A stretch of DNA of 64,000 bases from contig OX638131.1 in assembly GCA_951804985.1 (NCBI GenBank), forward strand, positions 82,982,638 to 83,046,637, in the 5' to 3' direction. The translations under genes were made by a program, and so were the position numbers. Under the pieces are notes generated by a model. It made no database searches, was not told the origin of the DNA, and was given only the letters and a program-made list of their open reading frames with translations. Below, one piece after another: positions 11,726-18,744 of the stretch; position 1 is the first letter of the stretch, and every line of letters starts with the position of its first letter. Origin of the DNA: Dryomyza anilis (Eukaryota > Arthropoda > Insecta > Diptera > Dryomyzidae).

Positions 11726-12154
11726 TACACACAGGGAAAAATCTATTTTGGAGGCAACATATTATGTTTGCAATCATAAATTTAATGACTTTAATTGGCT
11801 GTAACATTTATTTACAAATTTTTCAAATTGTTTTGTTGTTCATTCAAATGTAACAAAATTTTGAAGGCATTAACATGTATGTTTGGAATTTTATGCAAAC
11901 ATAATATATAATTGCCTGATAAATCATTTGTAAACAGGGTTCTCTTGAGACTTGAACAGTGTTATAATGAGCTCTGATTTACATTATGATATCACGGAAA
12001 CATTTTGATGTTGCCCCTTAAAATGTTATATGTTCTAATAGTGTAACGAACCTTTTTGGCCGATGCCGAGGTATCACTCGTCGTGTCCAGGGTTCGTTGC
12101 AAAAATTTATATTTTTGCAGAGTAACACAACTTTTTTTTTTAAATTCACAGTTT

Positions 12155-12160
12155 TTTATT
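12155..12160 (-). promoter_or_regulatory. AATAAA polyadenylation signal in the 3' LTR
   Basis: The minus strand reads AATAAA about 115 bp before the end of the LTR. It is the best candidate for the 3' end of the genomic transcript. The same hexamer lies in the 5' LTR at 18858-18863. Confidence 0.6.
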
Positions 12161-12335
12161 AAAATTAAATAAAGTTAGATTTACTTAGCAAATATGTTTA
12201 TAACCAAAGAAAATTCAATTTCACTTTTTACACTATTCCCGTCGAGCCGTGGGGTACAGGTATATGCCGTAATCCATGGCCGGACTGCATTGCTCAGAAT
12301 CCGTATACTCACAACTCTGCGACGGCTCTCTTCCC

Positions 12336-12675
12336 CTGCAGTAGTGTGTCTTGACCAGCGGCCACAGACACAGCCTACTCTCCGTCTGCCTCTCCTGCAG
12401 TAGTGTGTCTTGACCAGCGGCCACAGTCACAGCCTACTCTCCATCTGCCTCTCCTGCAGTAGTGTGTCTTGACCAGCGGCCACAGTCACAGCCTACTCTC
12501 CGTCTGCCTCTCCTGCAGTAGTGTGTCTTGACCAGCGGCCACAGTCACAGCCTACTCTCCGTCTGCCTCTCCTGCAGTAGTGTGTCTTGACCAGCGGCCA
12601 CAGTCACAGCCTACTCTCCGTCTGCCTCTCCTGCAGTAGTGTGTCTTGACCAGCGGCCACAGTCACAGCCTACTC
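12336..12675. repeat. 59-bp tandem repeat array in the 3' LTR (about 5.7 units)
   Basis: Units begin at CTGCAG: 12336, 12395, 12454, 12513, 12572 and 12631. They are nearly identical. Since 59 is not a multiple of three, the array is not conserved for coding. A role as enhancer or leader element is inference. Confidence 0.92.
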
Positions 12676-13114
12676 GTTACAACTTACCCTGTTGAGTGAT
12701 CACTGCTAACTACCTTGGTCCGCGACCAGAGGTGAACTGCCAACTGCGACTACTGCTACTAGAGCGACTGTTCTGGTCAGCGACCATGAACCAACTGAAC
12801 GATTGCTGCTGTCGTCGTTCGAATGAAACCTCGCTTTGCCAATTCGAACATGTCAGCTGTTCGGCCATTTGCAATTTTCGAAGTCCAATCGATCAGGGTG
12901 GCGGTGTTGCATGTGGCATCCTACTATTTTGTAAAAAGTAGTAGTTCTTCTTCGAATCCCATTATACGGCATTTTATACATTCGACGTAGTTGTTATAAC
13001 TTAATAATATTCCAATTAATAAAAATAGCTTAATAATAAAAAAAAATATAAAATATAAAGCAGACCAGCTGCTATGTTGACGAAAATGAGGCGCCGCCGA
13101 TTTTCGTCGTTACA

Positions 13115-13122
13115 TTTCCTCC
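13115..13122 (-). promoter_or_regulatory. Polypurine tract (GGAGGAAA) next to the 3' LTR
   Basis: On the minus strand GGAGGAAA directly precedes the TGTAACG start of the 3' LTR. This is where plus-strand DNA synthesis would be primed during reverse transcription. Confidence 0.8.
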
Positions 13123-13143
13123 GTACCTCGGAGAAGAAAATTA

Positions 13144-13344
13144 TTAGTTGGGCGTAGCTGGTCGGCGAAACACCCTCACGGTGATACGACCTGCGCGCGA
13201 GGTCAGTATCTGGAATACGTAATCCTGCCCGTCTCGCAGGAAACTACGTCTTTGTCCAAATGGGCTGGTGACATGAGACTCAGCGATTATTTGTCGTAGC
13301 TGCCTGAGGATGTCTGCTGGTCTTCCCAGATCCTCCAAATTCAT
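13144..13344 (-). CDS. Small ORF downstream of and overlapping the third ORF
   Basis: Sixty-six codons on the minus strand start with ATG inside the last 65 nt of the third ORF, in another frame. The product begins MNLEDLGRPADILRQLRQII and has an amphipathic N-terminal helix-like part and a basic C-terminal half. I do not recognise a family. In this frame an upstream stop lies near 13371, so it cannot extend much further up. It may be the displaced C-terminal end of the third ORF after a single-base indel, or an independent short protein. It stops 30 nt before the LTR. Confidence 0.4.
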   Translation of the reverse strand: MNLEDLGRPADILRQLRQIIAESHVTSPFGQRRSFLRDGQDYVFQILTSRAGRITVRVFRRPATPN

Positions 13345-14131
13345 TAACGTGGTCCGGCTCTGACTCTACCGAACGACTCGTTGTGCCCTGTGACGACACT
13401 TTGGTTGGTGGCTTCGATCGCCGAGCTACACCTGCTCCAGCGTTTTGGGTGCGTCGTGGCTCCCTATTTGGTGAAGTTGGCGGGCGATGTTGCGATTGTC
13501 TGCGTCGACGCCGGCGTGTGCGCAATTGCGCGTGTGGCGACATTCGGTGGGACCTCGGAGTTCCCGGTGATGACACCTGTGATGGTGTGTGTCGCTGAGT
13601 GCGCGACAAAGCCACCGGTGGAGTATGCTGCAGTGAGATATTGGGCTGGCTCCGTTGCGTGGGTACCGAGGTTGAGACGGTAGCTGCGGCCGAAGTTGAA
13701 GCGCCGGCAGCGCCCAAAGCGAGTCTGGCCTGCCTTGACGTCGACGGTATATCTTCATCATAAGTCACCCGTGCGCGTGTTAAATGCGAGACTTCGCGCG
13801 TGATGGATGGACGTGCTCCGCCTCGGGTTATTCTAGGTTGGTCGTAACTCTCGGTGCGTCGTGGTCGCACTTGGAGTCGTTCTCCACGTCGAGAACGTCC
13901 CCGGCGGTGCTCCTCGTATTCGTTTGACAGGCGCATCGTACGGCGCCCTTGCTCTCTCTCTCGTTCCATCCTCTGCCGAAACTGTCGAAGGCTAAATTTC
14001 CATTTGTCGGACATCACTGTGTTGTTGTTCTTCTCACTGGTGTAGCTGGAGTGAGAAGAAAGAAAAATATTATTAGAAGGGTTTTGTACAGGAAGGGGTC
14101 TCTGTCGTGCGTCCGTATTGTGACACGTCAT
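13280..14131 (-). CDS. Third ORF of the gypsy element, Arg/Ser-rich protein
   Basis: 283 codons run from an ATG at 14131 that overlaps the end of pol by 59 nt. A second ATG at 14014 (residue 40, MSDKWKFSLRQ) is the first start downstream of a strong candidate splice acceptor at 14046, and would give 244 residues. The protein has a charged N-terminal stretch rich in Arg and Glu (residues 43-95), a Ser/Thr/Pro/Ala-rich middle, and an arginine run RTRRRRRR at residues 204-211. There is no signal peptide, transmembrane segment or fusion-peptide-like sequence, so it does not look like an envelope glycoprotein. An RNA-binding or nuclear accessory role is only inference from the basic motif. Elements with a third ORF after pol usually express it from a spliced RNA. 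Function unknown. Confidence 0.6.
   Translation of the reverse strand: MTCHNTDARQRPLPVQNPSNNIFLSSHSSYTSEKNNNTVMSDKWKFSLRQFRQRMEREREQGRRTMRLSNEYEEHRRGRSRRGERLQVRPRRTESYDQPRITRGGARPSITREVSHLTRARVTYDEDIPSTSRQARLALGAAGASTSAAATVSTSVPTQRSQPNISLQHTPPVALSRTQRHTPSQVSSPGTPRSHRMSPHAQLRTRRRRRRQSQHRPPTSPNREPRRTQNAGAGVARRSKPPTKVSSQGTTSRSVESEPDHVNEFGGSGKTSRHPQAATTNNR
14046..14076 (-). promoter_or_regulatory. Candidate 3' splice site with branch point for the third ORF
   Basis: The minus strand shows CTAAT (14076-14072), the insect branch-point consensus, then a pyrimidine tract TTTTTCTTTCTTCTCACT, then CCAG ending at 14046. The pol stop codon (14075-14073) lies within the branch motif. The first ATG after the acceptor is 14014. 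The use of this site is inference. Confidence 0.5.
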
Positions 14132-17100
14132 GAGATCTAAAGTCCTGAGAAGTGTAGAATGTTTTAAGTTCGCTTAGATGTGCGCTGCGGGTTCTTGTTT
14201 CACCGGGTCGTTTTAATTGTACAATAACCGGGGAAGTAAATCCCACGACCGTAAATGGTCCATCAAATTTTGGGGCCAGTTTAGCTGCGAAACTGTCGAC
14301 TGCTTTTGACAACGGATGCTGTCGAACCAGCACCTGTTGGCCAATCGACGGTCGCCAAGGACGTCTGCGCAAATTATAGTGGCGTGCTTGATCCTGGGCG
14401 GCTCGCGCCATGTTCGTGCGTACTATCTTGAATATCTCCTGCAGCTGTTTCACACGTTCATCCGGTTCTTGCGGCTCCGTTCCAGTTCCTGTCGTAACTT
14501 CATCATAAAGTGTACTAGGTAATCGAGGCTCGCGACCCTGTGTGAGATAAGCTGGACTATATCCCGTAGTCTCCGATGCGCTCGTGTTAATAGCCAAAGA
14601 TATCTCTGGAAGATTGTCGTCCCACTTCGTTTGTTGGTTTTTGCACATCTGTGCAATCATTGTCTTCACTGTCCTGTTTGCCCTTTCAGTAGGGTTCTCC
14701 TGTGGTGTGTATGGCGCAGTAAACTGCTGACGAACGCCAATACTGTCGAAGTAGCGTTTGACGATCCTACTGGTGAACTGGGTGCCGTTATCCGTGATGA
14801 TCACCTTGGGTATCCCGTACCTGGCGAGAATTCGATCGCGGAAGGCCTTTATGAAACCATCCGAAGTGGCCTTGCGTAGGGGCACCAGTTCCGTCCATTT
14901 GGAAAATCGGTCAAAGAAGACGAGTAACATTGTGTGCCCATGCTTCGAGCGAGGCAGCGGTCCAACGAAGTCTGCGCAGACGGTTGCCCATGGCTCCTCA
15001 GGGATCCGAGTTAGCATTTCTCCTGCTGGCGGTAGCTGGCTAACCTTGTAGCGCTGACAAGATTGGCAGCTTCGTACGTATCTGCTTACGTCTCTGAACA
15101 TACCGGGCCAATAATATCGATTGGCTACCCTGGATATTGTTTTGCGAATGCCTAAGTGGCCGGCGCTGGGGGTATCATGGTTCTCTCTCAATACCCGCTC
15201 TCGTTGGGATGTCGCGACGCAGAGCTTCCAGGGAGCGCAGTCTTCGTCGCCCACATCTCTGGGAAGATGTCTGTAGAGCTGCATATCGATGATCGCGTAA
15301 TCCGGGAACTTCTCCGGGTGATCTTGAATCTCTTTCTGCTTCCTGCTTATCCATGCACATTGCTTAGCTGCAGTTTCCTGCACCGTAGCGCGTAGGTTAT
15401 GTTCATGGGGCTGCCTTGAAAGAGCGTCCGCAACGACATTCAACTTTCCTTTTCTGTATTGGACTGAAAAGTTAAATTGCTGGAGCTCCAGTGCCCAACG
15501 TGCCACTCGTCCTGAAGGGCTCTCAATAGAGTTGAGCCACTTCAGGGAAAGGTGATCGGTTATTACGATAAATTTATATCCCTCTAAGTAGGGCCGCATC
15601 TTCCGGATGGCCCACACAATGGCGAGACATTCCTTCTCGGTCGAAGAAAAATTTTTCTCGGCTGCGTTGAGATGCCGGCTGGCGTATGCGATAACCCGCT
15701 CGGAGCCCTCTAACTCTTGCGTGAGCACAGCTCCCAGTCCGTAATCGCTGGCGTCGGTTTGTAGTGTGAATGTCTTGGAAAAATCCGGACATGCCAGTAC
15801 GGGGGCCTCGGTGAGTTTCTGCTTAAGCTGTTCAAATGCTTCCTGCTGGGATTCTCCCCACTTCCAATGTTTTCCTTTCTTCAGGACGGAGGTCAGCGGC
15901 TGTGCCAATCGTGCGAAGTCAGGTACGAAACGACGGTACCAGGATGCTACGCCTAGAAATTGTCGTACCCCTCGTACGCTGGTGGGTGGTGTCAGGTCCC
16001 GTATGGCGGCGACCTTGTCAGGATCGGTGTGGATCCCATCCCCGCTGACAACATGTCCTAAATATTTTATTTTAGTTTGAAAGAACTCACATTTGTCCGG
16101 ATTAATGCGTAAGTTTGCCGCTCGTAGCCGTCGAAAAACCTCCTGCAGATTCTTCTGATGCTCGTCAAATGTTCTGCCCGTGACCACGATGTCGTCCAGA
16201 TAAGCGAAGGCGAACGGCTCCAGTTCGGGACCGATGACCCTGTCTAGTGCTCTCTGGAACGTCGCTGGTGCTGAGTGCAGTCCAAATGGCATGACCTTCC
16301 ACTGGAACAACCCTCGTCCGGGCACTGTGAATGCTGTGTACTTCTTGCTTTCAGACTGCATGGGGATCTGCCAGTAGCCGTCCTTAAGGTCCAGACTGCT
16401 GACGTATCTTGCGTTTCGAAGACGGTCTAAAATGTGGGTGATTCGTGGCAGCGGATATGCATCTGGAACTGACTTGCTGTTGAGCTGTCGGTAGTCGACA
16501 CACAGTCTCCAGGCCCCGGTCTTCTTTCGCACCAATACAATGGGTGCGCTGTACGGGCTGTGTGATGGTTCAATACACCCCTTGCTCAGTAATTTGTTGA
16601 TTTCCTCGTCGACAATAGCCTGCATGGCTGGATTGCGCGGGAAATATCTCTGCTTTATGGGCCGGTCATCGGCCATGATGATTTTATGTTCAGTGATGTT
16701 GGTTACTCCTTGAAGTCCCGAAAATTGTTGTAATTCATTGGTGAGGAACTTGTTGATTCTCTGCTTCTCGTCGTAACACGGCCCCTCGTGCTTGGGTTCG
16801 GTGGTTGCTCGACAAGTTGTACTGTCCTGTGGTTTCGACTGCTTATGTATCGTTACTGTATCTCCTCCGCAACTGAACGTGGCACCGATGGTCATCAAAA
16901 AATCCATCCCTAGAAGCACGTCCTCTGTTGCCTCTGGCATCACCAGGAATCGAAAATGACAGGTGCTATTTCCGATCTGGACTTTCGCCTCTACTGCTTG
17001 GTCGAGATACTTCCTTGAGTTGTCTGCTAATATGACTTCTGCGTTGGCTGTAATTAGGGTACACCTGTGCTCCAGTCGTTGAACGAAACGCTTACTGACA

Positions 17101-17288
17101 AAGCTTCTGGTAGCGCCGGTGTCGATGGTAGCGGACGTCCTTTCATTGCTTACTATTATGTCGGCAACAATGTGACGCGCGTCATGTTGTAAATGGCTTA
17201 ATTTTGTGGAGGGTCGCTTTTTGGAGGATCCGCCGGCCCTCGATCGTGGCGGTCCTCGCTTCCGTTTCCCACTCGACGTCGGCAACAA
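14073..17288 (-). CDS. pol: Pol polyprotein: protease, reverse transcriptase, RNase H, integrase
   Basis: This is a 1071-codon frame without a stop. It opens right after a TAA at 17291-17289 and has no ATG near its start. It must therefore be made by -1 frameshifting from gag, so real Pol residues begin near 17270. Domains in order: aspartic protease with DTGAT (56-60) and LLGMDF (125-130); reverse transcriptase about 235-420 with VDYRQLN (264-270), SSLDLKDGYWQI (297-308) and catalytic YLDD (363-366); RNase H with TDASDYGLGA (511-520), E551 and D578; integrase with zinc finger H704/H711/C741/C744, catalytic D773, D833 and E868, and a GPF module at 1010-1012. It copies the RNA to DNA in virus-like particles and inserts it. 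All expected motifs are present, which suggests function. The domain order (RT, RNase H, then integrase) and GPY/F module define Ty3/gypsy. Confidence 0.96.
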   Translation of the reverse strand: MLPTSSGKRKRGPPRSRAGGSSKKRPSTKLSHLQHDARHIVADIIVSNERTSATIDTGATRSFVSKRFVQRLEHRCTLITANAEVILADNSRKYLDQAVEAKVQIGNSTCHFRFLVMPEATEDVLLGMDFLMTIGATFSCGGDTVTIHKQSKPQDSTTCRATTEPKHEGPCYDEKQRINKFLTNELQQFSGLQGVTNITEHKIIMADDRPIKQRYFPRNPAMQAIVDEEINKLLSKGCIEPSHSPYSAPIVLVRKKTGAWRLCVDYRQLNSKSVPDAYPLPRITHILDRLRNARYVSSLDLKDGYWQIPMQSESKKYTAFTVPGRGLFQWKVMPFGLHSAPATFQRALDRVIGPELEPFAFAYLDDIVVTGRTFDEHQKNLQEVFRRLRAANLRINPDKCEFFQTKIKYLGHVVSGDGIHTDPDKVAAIRDLTPPTSVRGVRQFLGVASWYRRFVPDFARLAQPLTSVLKKGKHWKWGESQQEAFEQLKQKLTEAPVLACPDFSKTFTLQTDASDYGLGAVLTQELEGSERVIAYASRHLNAAEKNFSSTEKECLAIVWAIRKMRPYLEGYKFIVITDHLSLKWLNSIESPSGRVARWALELQQFNFSVQYRKGKLNVVADALSRQPHEHNLRATVQETAAKQCAWISRKQKEIQDHPEKFPDYAIIDMQLYRHLPRDVGDEDCAPWKLCVATSQRERVLRENHDTPSAGHLGIRKTISRVANRYYWPGMFRDVSRYVRSCQSCQRYKVSQLPPAGEMLTRIPEEPWATVCADFVGPLPRSKHGHTMLLVFFDRFSKWTELVPLRKATSDGFIKAFRDRILARYGIPKVIITDNGTQFTSRIVKRYFDSIGVRQQFTAPYTPQENPTERANRTVKTMIAQMCKNQQTKWDDNLPEISLAINTSASETTGYSPAYLTQGREPRLPSTLYDEVTTGTGTEPQEPDERVKQLQEIFKIVRTNMARAAQDQARHYNLRRRPWRPSIGQQVLVRQHPLSKAVDSFAAKLAPKFDGPFTVVGFTSPVIVQLKRPGETRTRSAHLSELKTFYTSQDFRSHDVSQYGRTTETPSCTKPF

Positions 17289-18445
17289 TTAATTGTTCGG
17301 ACGTTTTGTCGACCGCAATCCCAACAGAACAATTTGTTTGGATTTCTGCACGTCCTCGCCGTGTGCCCCTGCTGTCCACATGTCTGACACGTCGTATGTT
17401 GATCGAGGCGGTCGGGAAGATCTTGCGCGACCATCCGATGTTGGTCTCGACGTGGTTGGGTGGCTCCGCTGTGTTGTGGTGGCCTGGGGCGGATGTTTTC
17501 CAGTTCCTCTGCCATTTCCATCAGGCCATCGAGCGTAGTGAAATCGTGGCGGCGAATATACCACTGGTAGTCAGGGTGTGTATTTCGGAAAATTCTGTCT
17601 AACTCCTGCTCTGCGCTGTATCCCGCGTGGCGCATCAGTGTCTGTAGGTCCAGAATGTAGTCCTTGAATAACTCTTGGGGTCGCTGACATCGCTGACGAA
17701 TTTCGTCGTCCAACCGCTCTCGGTAGCGCATTGGCAGAAAGAATTTCATGAAATCGGCTTTGAAAGACCTCCACGTCTCCCAATGTTTATTGTTATTGCG
17801 AAACCAACTTAATGCCCTGGATTTCAATAACTCAGGCATCACACGGGGGAGATGATCTATGTCTAACCGATATGCGTCGGCCAGCTCCTCGATGCGTTCA
17901 ACAAACTCGAGATGCTCTTTACCGCCATCGTATTTAATGGCCCACTTGCGTACGCAGTCGGCGATTATCTGGTGGGAAGAATGCGGCAGGTCCTGGCCTG
18001 GCTTGTTATTTAAAAGATTCGAAGACTTACCTAAGGCAGAAACGTTAGCCGCAGGCAACGTTTTGACTGGTAGTGATTTAACGACAGTGATTGCAGCCGC
18101 GCTATCCTCAGACTGGTTGTGGCTGGATGTCTGCGGTGCGACCCTGCTCGACCCGGGGGTAGAGTTTGAGATGGGTGGTACCGTCAGTGTTGTGATGCTG
18201 GATTCGGCTTCGGCCTCAGCTTCTGTGGTAGATGTTTTACGCGCGGGGGAGGCCCCTCTTCGATGTAGCGCCTGTATCTCGGTGAAGCGAGCCAAGCGCT
18301 CGGGCTTGTGTTCTTCCTCGTTTAGGAGAGCGGTGAACCGTTGTTTTAATTGTTCGACGGTGCCCGTTGAGTCGAAGGCGAACTCATTGGCGTACGCGAC
18401 GAGTTCCTTCTTTGTGAGGTAATTCACCCACTTAACACTATTCAT
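17198..18445 (-). CDS. gag: Gag structural protein
   Basis: 415 codons run from ATG at 18445 to TAA at 17198. Residues 10-42 (LTKKELVAYANEF...) resemble a SAP-like helical N-terminus. A Ser/Thr/Ala-rich linker follows to about 155. Residues 160-320 form the retrotransposon gag/capsid-like domain, with the block ALSWFRNNNKHW (211-222) typical of the family. Near the C-terminus a CCHC zinc knuckle uses C353, C356, H361 and C366. A second knuckle at C374, C377 and C387 has V382 where His is expected. Gag packs the RNA into particles. The last 30 codons overlap pol in the -1 relation and carry the slippery site. A strong donor-like AG|GTAAGT lies inside it at 18031/18030. Confidence 0.93.
   Translation of the reverse strand: MNSVKWVNYLTKKELVAYANEFAFDSTGTVEQLKQRFTALLNEEEHKPERLARFTEIQALHRRGASPARKTSTTEAEAEAESSITTLTVPPISNSTPGSSRVAPQTSSHNQSEDSAAAITVVKSLPVKTLPAANVSALGKSSNLLNNKPGQDLPHSSHQIIADCVRKWAIKYDGGKEHLEFVERIEELADAYRLDIDHLPRVMPELLKSRALSWFRNNNKHWETWRSFKADFMKFFLPMRYRERLDDEIRQRCQRPQELFKDYILDLQTLMRHAGYSAEQELDRIFRNTHPDYQWYIRRHDFTTLDGLMEMAEELENIRPRPPQHSGATQPRRDQHRMVAQDLPDRLDQHTTCQTCGQQGHTARTCRNPNKLFCWDCGRQNVRTINCCRRRVGNGSEDRHDRGPADPPKSDPPQN
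17226..17270 (-). promoter_or_regulatory. -1 ribosomal frameshift signal between gag and pol
   Basis: On the minus strand the heptamer GGGAAAC lies at 17270-17264. In the gag frame it reads G GGA AAC, the X XXY YYZ pattern, at gag residues 393-394. Slippage by one base gives GGG AAA CGG, exactly the pol frame. After an 8-nt spacer, GGACCGCC (17255-17248) can pair with GGCGGATCC (17234-17226, one bulged A) around a 13-nt loop. It lies inside the 91-nt gag/pol overlap. Confidence 0.85.
18025..18031 (-). promoter_or_regulatory. Candidate 5' splice site inside gag
   Basis: The minus strand reads CTTAG|GTAAGT, a near-perfect donor, with the exon ending at 18031. It falls after gag codon 138. Joining it to the acceptor at 14046 would put gag out of frame with the third ORF and end translation at a TGATG that overlaps the 14014 start. 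Unproven. Confidence 0.35.
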
Positions 18446-18454
18446 TTTTATAAC

Positions 18455-18486
<32 letters not shown>

Positions 18487-18725
18487 TTGTTAATTATTGA
18501 GTAAGAAAAAAAATATTTTTTCTTGTATTTGTTCTATTTTATTTTTCAAACACTTTAGATTTTTTGGTTCTTGCCACTATTTTTTCTGTGGTCCATATCC
18601 ACCATTTTAATTTTCACTGCCTGCCTTTGGAGGTTAGTTTTTTTTTTTTCAATATTTCCGCGCACTGATTTTAATTAATTTTACTTTCTTTATTACCGCG
18701 CACTGATTTTAATTTTGTTGTTGTA
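18446..18725 (-). other. 5' untranslated leader of the gypsy element
   Basis: Between primer site and gag ATG lie about 280 nt without an ORF. On the transcript strand it is A-rich, with a run of about 19 A and an AT-repeat just before the ATG. CCGCGCACTGATTTTAATT (plus strand) occurs twice, at about 18658 and 18696. Confidence 0.7.
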
Positions 18726-18743
18726 GTCCCTGCTCGGGCGCCA
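18726..18743 (-). promoter_or_regulatory. Primer binding site, tRNA-Lys type
   Basis: The minus strand reads TGGCGCCCGAGCAGGGAC, starting one base after the 5' LTR. It matches the 3' end of insect/animal tRNA-Lys(UUU) at 17 of 18 positions (A to G at position 11), from recalled tRNA sequence. This primes minus-strand DNA synthesis. Confidence 0.85.
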
Positions 18744-18744
18744 T

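Larger units (their letters stand above)
12042..13114 (-). repeat. 3' LTR of the gypsy element
   Basis: 1073 bp, with TGTAACG/CGTTACA at the ends. Compared by eye with 18745-19817 it differs at two positions: an A/T change in the run near 12140 and a T/A change near 12949. It contains the six-unit 59-bp array and, on the minus strand, AATAAA at 12155-12160. Confidence 0.96.

Noticed and set aside
12336..12675. CRISPR-like array
   Set aside because: Units are directly adjacent 59-bp repeats with no unique spacers, inside an LTR of a eukaryotic element.
12194..12941. Open frames of 65-81 codons in both LTRs (also 18897-19644)
   Set aside because: Identical because the LTRs are identical. They cross a 59-bp tandem array whose unit is not a multiple of three, so they are not coding sequence.
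13280..14131. Envelope gene in the gypsy element
   Set aside because: No signal peptide, furin-like site with hydrophobic fusion segment, or membrane anchor can be seen. The protein is basic and soluble in character.
13381..18422. Plus-strand frames up to 187 codons across the gypsy element
   Set aside because: They are antisense shadows of gag, pol and the third ORF.
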